A stretch of 5,632 nt of DNA, from the NCBI GenBank assembly GCA_003501335.1, contig DNPQ01000337.1:1-5632 (forward strand), in the 5' to 3' direction. The position numbers were made by a program, and so were the translations under genes. The notes under the pieces were generated by a model that was not told where the DNA came from, searched no databases, and was given only the letters and a program-made list of their open reading frames with translations. The first letter of the stretch is position 1. Every line of letters starts with the position of its first letter. Below, one piece after another: positions 1 to 5,617 of the stretch. The stretch is from Bacillota bacterium. Its GTDB lineage: Bacteria > Bacillota > UBA4882 > UBA8346.

Positions 1-13
1 AATTCTAGCATAA

Positions 14-41
14 TTCATTTTACTCTGGAACACAATATGAT
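14..41 (+). promoter_or_regulatory. Weak candidate promoter of the RsfA-like gene
   Basis: TATGAT at 36-41 matches the sigma-A -10 consensus at 5 of 6 positions. Only a poor -35 (TTCATT, 14-19) sits 16 bp upstream. An alternative pair is TTTACT (19-24) and TAGAAC (41-46), also with 16-bp spacing. Either would start transcription at about 48-53, inside the palindrome at 45-60. I looked for a forespore sigma-F/G pattern because known RsfA genes are forespore-expressed: a GCATA at 8-12 exists, but the spacing to any suitable -10 is too long. Confidence 0.28.
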
Positions 42-44
42 AGA

Positions 45-60
45 ACCTGGTATTACAGGT
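45..60. repeat. 16-bp palindrome ahead of the RsfA-like gene (possible operator)
   Basis: ACCTGGTATTACAGGT has perfect 5-bp arms (ACCTG at 45-49, CAGGT at 56-60) around a 6-bp centre. It lies 12 bp before the Shine-Dalgarno of the next gene and overlaps the transcription start expected from the candidate promoter. This position suits a repressor site, possibly autoregulatory, or a small 5'-UTR hairpin. That use is inferred from position; only the symmetry is seen. Confidence 0.35.
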
Positions 61-82
61 ATCTATCGTTGTAGGAGTGAAA

Positions 83-1102
83 ATGATGACTAAAAATGCG
101 TTTGCGATTTCGGAGCCGTCCAATCAAACGATGCACAAATCAAAGCCTCGTTATACGGAAGCTGAAAACAAACTAATCTTTGAATCTTGGTGGGATCCCC
201 AAAAAAGGCGGGAGCTTAAAAATCATTTAGGGCGGGAAATGAATGCGTTACGCAGCCAGTTTTGCCGAATTTTAAAAGAAAAATGTTTAAGTAATCAAGA
301 TTATTACAGTATCATGCAATCCAAGCATTTGCGTGATGGCAATACCCCACCAAGAAAAAGAAGCCACGAGCTGAAAGAAATTGATCTTTTGATTTTAGAA
401 ACGTTTTGCCGAAATCAAGCGTCAGGGAATTCCCGGACCCAGGCTTGTGAGGAATTGCAAAATAAATTAGGCCCAGAGTTCACACCGGCTGCATTAAAGT
501 TGCGTTTTTATCGTTTAGTAAAAACGATGCAATATAGTGAAGCAGACCTTTTAAAAATGGGCCATGAACTTTTAAATAAAAGAGAGAAGGTTTCAATTTC
601 TGCGGATAAGCCTCATAATATGGAACCAAAGGTATCGCAAGAACAGCCAGCAAAAACTTCCGGCGGACAGCAAACAACAACAGAGGATCAATCATTTTTT
701 TATCAGATTTCTTCATTGCCTGAAACAGTTCGAAGCATTGGGGAGAGATTGGGTTTTATTGAGGAACAACAAAGACATCAGTTGGATTTGAAAGGTTTTA
801 TTGAACATCTGCTCGCTGTAGAACGCGATTTGAAACGGGAAGATAAGCTGATGGAAGAGATTCAACGTCTCGTTTTAGAGAATGATAATGTTAGCGCCAT
901 GATGGAAAAAGAACATGAGCGTCTTAAAAATCGGGAGCAAGAATTATCTACGGTTTATAATATTCTGGAAACGATGTTGGGCGATTTTATGAGACTTGAA
1001 AGTGTATCAAAACTTGCGTCTTTAGGCGATTTTATGCATCGGCTTGAGATTACGGTGGATCAATTTGGCAACGTTTTAAAGAGCCGGAGAATCGTTTCAT
1101 AA
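83..1102 (+). CDS. RsfA-like transcription factor with two Myb/SANT-type modules and a coiled coil
   Basis: A likely cytoplasmic DNA-binding regulator of 339 residues. AGGAG (73-77) is the ribosome binding site, so the ATG at 83 or 86 is preferred over the GTG at 77, which overlaps that site. Module 1 (residues about 22-68) has a tryptophan pair (36-37) followed by basic helices with LGREMNALRSQF. Module 2 (about 93-150) is rich in E/L, then carries SRTQACEELQNKLG and PAALKLRFYRLVK. That matches the layout of the RsfA/YlbO Myb-like domain of spore formers: a G-x-TQ-AFEEV-like stretch, then AACGFRWN-like recognition helix. A Q/S/T-rich linker (about 170-205) leads to a heptad-like coiled coil (about 228-295), probably for dimerisation. 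Bacillus RsfA is a forespore-specific regulator with a similar Myb plus coiled-coil plan; this protein is longer and has an extra module. The family is recognised, but target genes are unknown. An independent terminator follows. Confidence 0.8.
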   Translation: MMTKNAFAISEPSNQTMHKSKPRYTEAENKLIFESWWDPQKRRELKNHLGREMNALRSQFCRILKEKCLSNQDYYSIMQSKHLRDGNTPPRKRSHELKEIDLLILETFCRNQASGNSRTQACEELQNKLGPEFTPAALKLRFYRLVKTMQYSEADLLKMGHELLNKREKVSISADKPHNMEPKVSQEQPAKTSGGQQTTTEDQSFFYQISSLPETVRSIGERLGFIEEQQRHQLDLKGFIEHLLAVERDLKREDKLMEEIQRLVLENDNVSAMMEKEHERLKNREQELSTVYNILETMLGDFMRLESVSKLASLGDFMHRLEITVDQFGNVLKSRRIVS

Positions 1103-1117
1103 GTTCGTTAGTTCGTT
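1102..1117. repeat. 8-bp perfect tandem duplication at the stop codon
   Basis: AGTTCGTT occurs twice in direct tandem (1102-1109 and 1110-1117), starting on the last base of the TAA stop. It is probably a replication-slippage duplication. No function is suggested by the sequence. Confidence 0.55.
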
Positions 1118-1164
1118 TTGATAAACAACTTTTTGACATTGAAGCTATAAAAGTTTTAGGCAAT

Positions 1165-1217
1165 ATACAGCATATGATGTCATCGAAAGATGAATGGAGT
1201 ATGTTGTATTTTTTTTT
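1165..1217 (+). terminator. Intrinsic terminator of the RsfA-like gene (two-tier hairpin plus T9)
   Basis: An outer 11-pair stem joins 1165-1175 (ATACAGCATAT) with 1199-1209 (GTATGTTGTAT), including two G-T wobbles. An inner 5-bp stem TCATC/GATGA (1180-1184, 1189-1193) is closed by a GAAA tetraloop. A small internal loop separates the tiers. The hairpin ends directly in a run of nine T (1209-1217). This fits a Rho-independent terminator that separates the upstream regulator from the Smr gene. Confidence 0.72.
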
Positions 1218-1266
1218 GAAAACATCTGAGACAATTTTTTAACATATTTATTGATAGTTTTTAGCT

Positions 1267-1295
1267 TTGAAAGCATTTAAAAATTTAGCTCCAAT
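1267..1295 (+). promoter_or_regulatory. Candidate sigma-A promoter of the Smr gene
   Basis: TTGAAA (1267-1272), a 17-bp spacer and TCCAAT (1290-1295) match the housekeeping consensus at 5/6 and 4/6 positions. The site lies just after the upstream terminator and would give a leader of about 60 nt. The weak -10 keeps confidence low. Confidence 0.33.
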
Positions 1296-1354
1296 TTATG
1301 GGAAGGAAGATCGGGAGGTAATAGCGAAAAATTTCATATAACACCATTCAGTAT

Positions 1355-1359
1355 GAGGT
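1355..1359 (+). promoter_or_regulatory. Ribosome binding site that decides the Smr gene start
   Basis: GAGGT at 1355-1359 lies 5 nt before the ATG at 1365 and inside the first codons of a start at 1353. The start at 1353 has no Shine-Dalgarno of its own nearby, so 1365 is preferred. Confidence 0.6.
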
Positions 1360-1364
1360 ATTTT

Positions 1365-1784
1365 ATGGAAACAATCGACTTGCATGGTTTAACCTTGGAG
1401 AAGGCCCAAGAAAAAGTTGCTCAATTTTTAGAAGGAGCCTATCGGAACCAGCAACCCATCGTACGGATTATTCATGGACAGGGTAAACATAGTGAAGTTT
1501 TTCCGGTGATTAAGTCCTTTGTGCGGCATTGGCTTCAAGAATCAGATTTTGCGCGGGAGAAAATAGCTATGGTTTTTCGGGGTGAAGATGGTTCGCCTTA
1601 TACGGTTCCAAATCCTGGGGAGACGGTTGTGGTTTTAAAAGTTCCCGGAATGGAGGATCTTCTTCAAACCCAGCCTTCTCTTTCCTTTGAGGAGGAAGAA
1701 GAAAGGGAATCACGGAGAAATTCCAAAGCTATCCGGGCAGAACGGCTACGAACTTCTCGCCGCCGGGGTCCTCGTTCTAAATAA
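1365..1784 (+). CDS. Small Smr-domain protein (putative nuclease)
   Basis: A 139-residue, probably cytoplasmic protein. Residues 1-93 form an Smr (small MutS-related) domain. It opens with the IDLHG motif (residues 4-8), continues with an amphipathic helix, then IIHGQGKHS (35-43) carrying the HGxG motif, and ends with the P-N-x-G-E-T-VVV-L strand (about 83-92). Smr domains occur at the C-terminus of MutS2 and as stand-alone proteins; several cut or bind DNA or RNA, with the DLHG and HGxG motifs at the active site. Here the domain stands alone, so repair or RNA-processing roles are both possible and the substrate cannot be read from sequence. The tail (about 104-139) has an acidic run EEEEE and then an Arg/Lys-rich end, likely disordered and nucleic-acid binding. 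The start at 1365 is chosen from the Shine-Dalgarno; an in-frame ATG at 1353 would add four residues. The flanking genes do not indicate a pathway. Confidence 0.85.
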   Translation: METIDLHGLTLEKAQEKVAQFLEGAYRNQQPIVRIIHGQGKHSEVFPVIKSFVRHWLQESDFAREKIAMVFRGEDGSPYTVPNPGETVVVLKVPGMEDLLQTQPSLSFEEEEERESRRNSKAIRAERLRTSRRRGPRSK

Positions 1785-1970
1785 TCTTCTCATAGAGAGG
1801 GATGGAGATAATTGTCGAAATTTATCGCTATCAATATACAAGAAAAATGAGTTTTTACTATTAAAATTGCTGCATAGTGCCGATAATTTATTGGGTTGGA
1901 AATTTTACGATTTTAAGCTGAGGCTTACCTTATGGTTTGTTAAACTTTTTTACAATAACCAGACATGGCA

Positions 1971-1997
1971 GAAATCTGCAATGTGGATGCGGATTTC
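1971..1997. repeat. 10-bp inverted repeat without a T tract
   Basis: GAAATCTGCA (1971-1980) pairs with TGCGGATTTC (1988-1997) over ten positions, with one T-G wobble, around a 7-nt loop (ATGTGGA). No T run follows on either strand, so it is not a normal terminator. It may be a structured-RNA element, an operator or part of a dispersed repeat. Confidence 0.6.
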
Positions 1998-2150
1998 AAT
2001 TCCTAGCAGTATTTAATACCAATTGTCATTACGCAGAAAATATGAGCGGAATGAAGATTTGACTGCGCTTTTTGCTGGATCTTTTTAACGAGGCGATAAT
2101 GCAGCAATATTGAGATCATAGGGAACGTTTGCCTAGTGCATGCCGTTTTC

Positions 2151-2175
2151 GGAACAACTATGTTGGCGTTTCGTA
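2151..2175 (+). promoter_or_regulatory. Candidate ECF-type promoter of the HD-GYP gene
   Basis: GGAAC (2151-2155), exactly 16 bp, then CGTA (2172-2175) within CGTATAAG. This is the layout of extracytoplasmic-function sigma promoters (an AAC-type -35 and a CGT-type -10 at 16-17 bp). A second GGAAC (2122-2126) lies 17 bp before CGTTTT (2144-2149), forming a tandem pair. No good sigma-A -35/-10 pair is seen nearby. Transcription from the downstream copy would start near 2182, which excludes a GTG start at 2136 and agrees with a start at 2217 or 2226. The match is to short motifs, so chance is possible. Confidence 0.42.
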
Positions 2176-2225
2176 TAAGAGAAAAGGCAAGGTTGGTATC
2201 AATATTTCAAGATGGGATGAACACG

Positions 2226-3272
2226 ATGCGAAAGATGGCCATTGCCGAGATTAAACCAGGAATGAAACTTGCGAAAACGATCTACCGTAATGATGACGGC
2301 AGGATTTTATTGAGCGCGAAATCCGAAATAAAGGAATCGCATATTCAAAGGCTATTGGACTATAATTACGAATTCGCCGTAGTTTATGATAATGATATTG
2401 AATTTGAGGAAGAAACTGTCTTAAAACCGATTAAGGAAGAAACTCGAAGTAAAGCGGTTGCTTTATTAAAACAATCTGTCAAACATATTAAAACGGATGG
2501 GTTCCTGGAATGTGAGGATTTAGTCCCGGTCATTCAAGAAATCATTGAATACATCCTTGCTGATCCATTGATTGTGTATAATATGGTTGCCATTCGGAAC
2601 CATGACAGTTATACTTTTAGCCATTCCGTTAATGTTTGTGTGATTGCGTCACTTATCGGTTCTGTAATGGGCTTTGACCGGAATGAACTTCAAATTTTAG
2701 GAATCGGCGCCATGTTGCATGATATTGGAAAGGTACGGATTGAACTGAAAATATTGAACAAAAAAGACCCTTTAGAAACCTACGAGTTTGATTTGATGAA
2801 AGCCCATCCTTTAGAGGGTTATGAAATACTCAGACAATCCGTTCATATGAGTTATTTACCGGCTCACGTTGCCTTACAGCATCATGAACGGGAAGATGGC
2901 AGCGGTTATCCAAAAAGATTAAAGGGCACTGAAATTCATCTTTTTGCCAAAATTGTTGCTGTAGCTGATGTTTTTGATGCAATGACCTCGGAGCGGGTTT
3001 ATAAGGCTGCGGCGCCGGCGTATATCGCTTATCAAGAAATCGCAGATAAGGCGGGCATTCAGTTTTATCGACCTGTGGTGGAGGCGTTGACGAAAGTAAT
3101 TACCCCTTACCCAAAAGGAAGTATGTGGCTGCTCAGTAATGGTGACAAAGTGATTGTAACCAATGTAACCCGTTTGGATTGTTTGGCTATTGTTGTAACT
3201 GATTCCACGCAATCTAAAGTGTACAATTTATATAAACCGGCCGGCATACGGGTCATTCAAAAAATGAATTAA
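2226..3272 (+). CDS. HD-GYP domain cyclic-di-GMP phosphodiesterase
   Basis: A predicted soluble 348-residue enzyme that hydrolyses cyclic di-GMP, a second messenger controlling motility, biofilm and development. Residues 1-60 resemble the DUF3391 N-terminal domain that often precedes HD-GYP domains: an I-KPGMKLAK-IY opening, then DGRILL and an I-x-LL-x-Y helix. The HD-GYP domain (about 110-290) keeps its metal-ligand and signature residues: His133 in FSHSVNV, His165-Asp166 in MLHDIGK, His194 in KAHPLEGYE, His219-His220-Glu221, the GYP triplet at 227-229 and Asp248 in VADVFDAMTS. These suggest an active enzyme. There is no signal peptide or membrane segment and no attached GGDEF, EAL or receiver domain, so the input signal is unclear. 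Starts at 2136 (GTG), 2160 and 2217 are also open. I prefer 2226 because the family begins at this point and because the candidate promoter lies inside the longer version, but no start has a strong Shine-Dalgarno. No clear terminator follows. Confidence 0.88.
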   Translation: MRKMAIAEIKPGMKLAKTIYRNDDGRILLSAKSEIKESHIQRLLDYNYEFAVVYDNDIEFEEETVLKPIKEETRSKAVALLKQSVKHIKTDGFLECEDLVPVIQEIIEYILADPLIVYNMVAIRNHDSYTFSHSVNVCVIASLIGSVMGFDRNELQILGIGAMLHDIGKVRIELKILNKKDPLETYEFDLMKAHPLEGYEILRQSVHMSYLPAHVALQHHEREDGSGYPKRLKGTEIHLFAKIVAVADVFDAMTSERVYKAAAPAYIAYQEIADKAGIQFYRPVVEALTKVITPYPKGSMWLLSNGDKVIVTNVTRLDCLAIVVTDSTQSKVYNLYKPAGIRVIQKMN

Positions 3273-3314
3273 AGCTACCTGTCAAAAATTGGACGTTTTT
3301 TCTGCGGTTAGGTT

Positions 3315-3343
3315 TTGAAAATGTTGTCTACAGAGTGTATAAT
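3315..3343 (+). promoter_or_regulatory. Strong sigma-A promoter of the Prc-like protease gene
   Basis: TTGAAA (3315-3320), a 17-bp spacer and a perfect TATAAT (3338-3343) predict transcription from about 3350, with a leader near 50 nt. It is the best housekeeping promoter match in the window and suggests constitutive expression independent of the HD-GYP gene. Confidence 0.8.
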
Positions 3344-3387
3344 ACGATAGTGAGATCTGCAGATAAAGATTTCACAAATAAATTGTT

Positions 3388-3392
3388 GAGGA
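3388..3392 (+). promoter_or_regulatory. Ribosome binding site of the Prc-like protease gene
   Basis: GAGGA at 3388-3392 lies 7 nt before the ATG at 3400, which is normal spacing and confirms that start. The short hydrophobic, positively charged N-terminus also fits it. Confidence 0.75.
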
Positions 3393-3399
3393 CAGATTC

Positions 3400-5490
3400 A
3401 TGAAACGTTTGTGGCTTATAATTGCGATAGTGGTTGTAGTGGTAGTGCTCTGCACTACGGTGTTAATCGGGAAAGGTCCTACCAAGGAGGACGCCTTGGC
3501 CCATTTTTTATACCAAAGTTTAGAGGCCGAGCATTATAACCCGGAACTTGTCAATGATCAGCTCAGCAAACGAGTTTATACATTATATCTTAAGAGCCTT
3601 GATCCGAACAAACGGTTTTTTTTAAAAGCCGATATTGCTAAATTTAGGCCTTACCAAGCTAAAATTGGCGATGAACTCAAGCGGGGAACTGCGGAATTTT
3701 ATGATTTGACCGGGCAAATCTTTCGGCAACGGGTTCGTGAGGTCGATCTTTTGACCCAAAGAATCTTACAGAAACCTTTTAATTTTACAGTCACTGAAAA
3801 TTTTGAAACGGATCCATCCAAAATCAGTTACCCCCAAAATAATCGGGAATTGCTGGAACAATGGCGCTTATATCTTAAGTATCAGACATTACTGGCTTAT
3901 CTTGACCTAAGTAATACTGCAAGTAATGCTAAAGATAAGCCTCTCAAAGAACAATCGTTTGATCCTAAATTGGAGGCCCAAGCTAGAGCCAAAGTGGCCA
4001 AGAGTTTAAAAATAAGTTTGGAACGGATGTTACAAAAAAGCAATGAAGAGCAAATCGATAATTATTTAAACGCTATAGCGGGCAGTTTTGATCCGCATAC
4101 GGAATATATGGCTCCGGAAAGTAAAGATGATTTTGATATTAATTTGACAGGGAGATTGGAAGGAATCGGCGCTTCACTGAAGGAAGATGGCGAATATATT
4201 AAGGTCGCGGAAATCATCCCTGGAAGCGCAGCTTGGCGACAGAAAGCATTACAAGCGGATGATACAATTTTAAAAGTTGCCCAGGGCAATCATGAACCGG
4301 TCGATGTGGCGGGAATGCCTTTAACAGATGCCGTGAAACTTATTCGCGGTAAAAAAGGGACTCTGGTAAAATTGACGGTGCGGAAACCTAATGGGCGTAT
4401 TCTAGTAATCCCCATTGTCAGGGATGTAGTGGTTATTGAAGAGACTTACGCGAAGTCGGCCGTGATCCGAAATACTATGACGGGTAAAAGGTACGGATAT
4501 GTGGATTTGCCCTCTTTTTACCGGGATTATCAAACAAACTCCCGGAACTCGGCAGACGATGTCCGGGCTGAACTCCAAAAGCTTAATACCGAAAAAGTGG
4601 ATGGCATTATTTTAGATTTACGAAACAACGGCGGTGGAATTTTGGATGATGCCGTTCGGATGTCGGGACTCTTTATCAAAGATGGTCCTATCGTCCAAAT
4701 TAAAGATGGTTCCGGGAAAACTGAAGTATTATCTGACACGGATTCGAGTGTTGTTTATAATGGGCCGTTAGTGATATTGGTTAATTCTCTGAGCGCCTCG
4801 GCATCGGAAATATTAGCTGCTGCGCTTCAAGATTACGGGCGGGCGGTTATTGTCGGCGGGACAAGTACTTTCGGTAAAGGAACGGTTCAAATTGTGGCTG
4901 ATTTGGATCAGTATTTGCCGATAAGCCTAAGCTCGGTGAAACCGGCCGGTTCTTTACGCTTAACAATTAAAAAATTTTACCGGGTCAGTGGAGGTTCCAC
5001 TCAGTGGAAGGGAGTAATTTCAGATATTTCTTTGCCTGATCTTTATAGTTATTTGGGTATTCAAGAGAAGGCCATGGATTATTCTTTGCCTTGGGACACA
5101 ACCCGTGCAGTTTCCTATCAGAAATGGAACGGTCGAACATTCAATACCTCATTATTAAGACAAGAAAGCGCTGAGCGGATTCATAACAGTAAGGCTTTTC
5201 AATTGATTGTCGCCGATGTGGCGCGACTCAAAAAACAAAAAGAGTTTTCAAAGGAGTCTTTGAAATTTAGTGATTTTATGGCCAATCAGAAACTTTTAAA
5301 AGACGAGGCGGACCAACTGCAAAATTTACCTCTCGCCCAAGGCTCCGTTATTCAAATTGCCAAGCCTAAGGCTGATAATGAGACTTCTTCCAATCCGAAT
5401 TATTCGAAGACCCAGGATTGGTTGAAACAAATCGGTAAGGATGCTTATATTAATGAAGCCTGGCATATATTAGATAATATGAATCAATAA
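3400..5490 (+). CDS. prc: Prc/Tsp-type carboxy-terminal processing protease (S41 family)
   Basis: An exported or membrane-anchored serine protease of 696 residues, close to E. coli Prc (682). Residues 2-3 are basic and 4-23 form a hydrophobic signal or anchor segment (six Val in a row); Cys18 is not in a proper lipobox. The TSP N-terminal helical domain covers about 28-235, with LKSLDPNKRFFLKADI (65-80) and DPHTEYMAP (231-239) as typical blocks. A PDZ domain spans about 245-340 (GIGASL, then IPGSAAW). The S41 core (about 364-540) has GYVDLPSF, DGIILDLRNNGGG and SASASEILAAALQDYGRA. By alignment with E. coli Tsp, Ser467 is the nucleophile and Lys493 (FGKGTVQ) the general base, with Asp478 also conserved. 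The C-terminal part keeps the SLPWD block (562-566). Such enzymes degrade or trim envelope proteins from the C-terminus, often with an adaptor; none is seen here. It has its own promoter and terminator. The gene symbol follows domain architecture. Confidence 0.92.
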   Translation: MKRLWLIIAIVVVVVVLCTTVLIGKGPTKEDALAHFLYQSLEAEHYNPELVNDQLSKRVYTLYLKSLDPNKRFFLKADIAKFRPYQAKIGDELKRGTAEFYDLTGQIFRQRVREVDLLTQRILQKPFNFTVTENFETDPSKISYPQNNRELLEQWRLYLKYQTLLAYLDLSNTASNAKDKPLKEQSFDPKLEAQARAKVAKSLKISLERMLQKSNEEQIDNYLNAIAGSFDPHTEYMAPESKDDFDINLTGRLEGIGASLKEDGEYIKVAEIIPGSAAWRQKALQADDTILKVAQGNHEPVDVAGMPLTDAVKLIRGKKGTLVKLTVRKPNGRILVIPIVRDVVVIEETYAKSAVIRNTMTGKRYGYVDLPSFYRDYQTNSRNSADDVRAELQKLNTEKVDGIILDLRNNGGGILDDAVRMSGLFIKDGPIVQIKDGSGKTEVLSDTDSSVVYNGPLVILVNSLSASASEILAAALQDYGRAVIVGGTSTFGKGTVQIVADLDQYLPISLSSVKPAGSLRLTIKKFYRVSGGSTQWKGVISDISLPDLYSYLGIQEKAMDYSLPWDTTRAVSYQKWNGRTFNTSLLRQESAERIHNSKAFQLIVADVARLKKQKEFSKESLKFSDFMANQKLLKDEADQLQNLPLAQGSVIQIAKPKADNETSSNPNYSKTQDWLKQIGKDAYINEAWHILDNMNQ

Positions 5491-5515
5491 ATCTATACTC
5501 CGCCAGTGTTATGGG

Positions 5516-5545
5516 GGCTGTCTGAAGAGACAGTCTCTTTTTTTT
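5516..5545 (+). terminator. Intrinsic terminator of the Prc-like protease gene
   Basis: GGCTGTCT (5516-5523) pairs with AGACAGTC (5528-5535) over 8 bp, with one G-T wobble, around a GAAG loop. It is followed by TC and eight T (5538-5545). It begins 25 bp after the stop codon, a standard Rho-independent terminator. Confidence 0.92.
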
Positions 5546-5586
5546 ATGCATGGAAAGCCCCACAAGATATTTGGATGTAAATTTTT

Positions 5587-5595
5587 TGTTACAAT
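5587..5595 (+). promoter_or_regulatory. Candidate extended -10 promoter for the gene at the right edge
   Basis: TGTTACAAT contains a TACAAT hexamer (5590-5595) preceded by TG at the extended -10 position. There is no -35 at the usual distance; TTGGAT (5571-5576) is too close. It lies after the terminator and about 35 bp before the next start codon, so it suits that gene. Confidence 0.42.
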
Positions 5596-5617
5596 TTTAT
5601 AGTTTTAGGTAAAAATT

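Larger units (their letters stand above)
1785..2225. other. Gene-poor region between the Smr and HD-GYP genes
   Basis: About 440 bp without a convincing gene. One open frame (TTG 1687 to 2016) overlaps the Smr gene by 98 bp, lacks a ribosome binding site and has no recognisable domain, so it is not called. Structures visible here are a 5-bp hairpin TAAGC-TGAG-GCTTA (1914-1927), a short AU-rich hairpin GTTT-GTT-AAAC with six T (1935-1951) that could be a weak Smr-gene terminator, a strong 10-bp hairpin (1971-1997), an 11-bp palindrome GTATTTAATAC (2009-2019), CAATATTG (2105-2112), and the ECF-like promoter motifs at 2122-2175. The rest shows no codon structure that I can recognise. Confidence 0.6.

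Noticed and set aside
8..41. Forespore sigma-F/G promoter for the RsfA-like gene
   Set aside because: A GCATA is present, but the distance to the only plausible -10 is about 20 bp, outside the normal range.
480..716. Minus-strand open frame inside the RsfA-like gene
   Set aside because: Lies wholly opposite a well-supported coding region and has no recognisable domain.
1133..1159. Perfect TTGACA at 1133-1138 as a promoter
   Set aside because: No acceptable -10 hexamer at 16-18 bp, and it would read straight into the terminator at 1165-1217.
1174..1242. 22-codon frame starting ATGATG at 1174
   Set aside because: No ribosome binding site and it covers the terminator hairpin and T tract, which explain the sequence better.
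1687..2016. Open frame of 109 codons overlapping the end of the Smr gene
   Set aside because: TTG start with no ribosome binding site, 98-bp overlap with a confident gene in another frame, no domain, and its 3' half runs through a hairpin.
2919..3212. Minus-strand open frame opposite the HD-GYP gene
   Set aside because: Antisense to conserved HD-GYP coding sequence; composition is that of a shadow frame.
3283..3300. Hairpin before a T6 run after the HD-GYP gene as a terminator
   Set aside because: Only 3-4 base pairs can form (GTC/GAC), too weak to call.
4062..4289. Minus-strand open frame opposite the PDZ region of the protease
   Set aside because: Antisense shadow of a conserved domain.
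4530..4739. Minus-strand open frame opposite the S41 core
   Set aside because: Antisense shadow of the catalytic domain.
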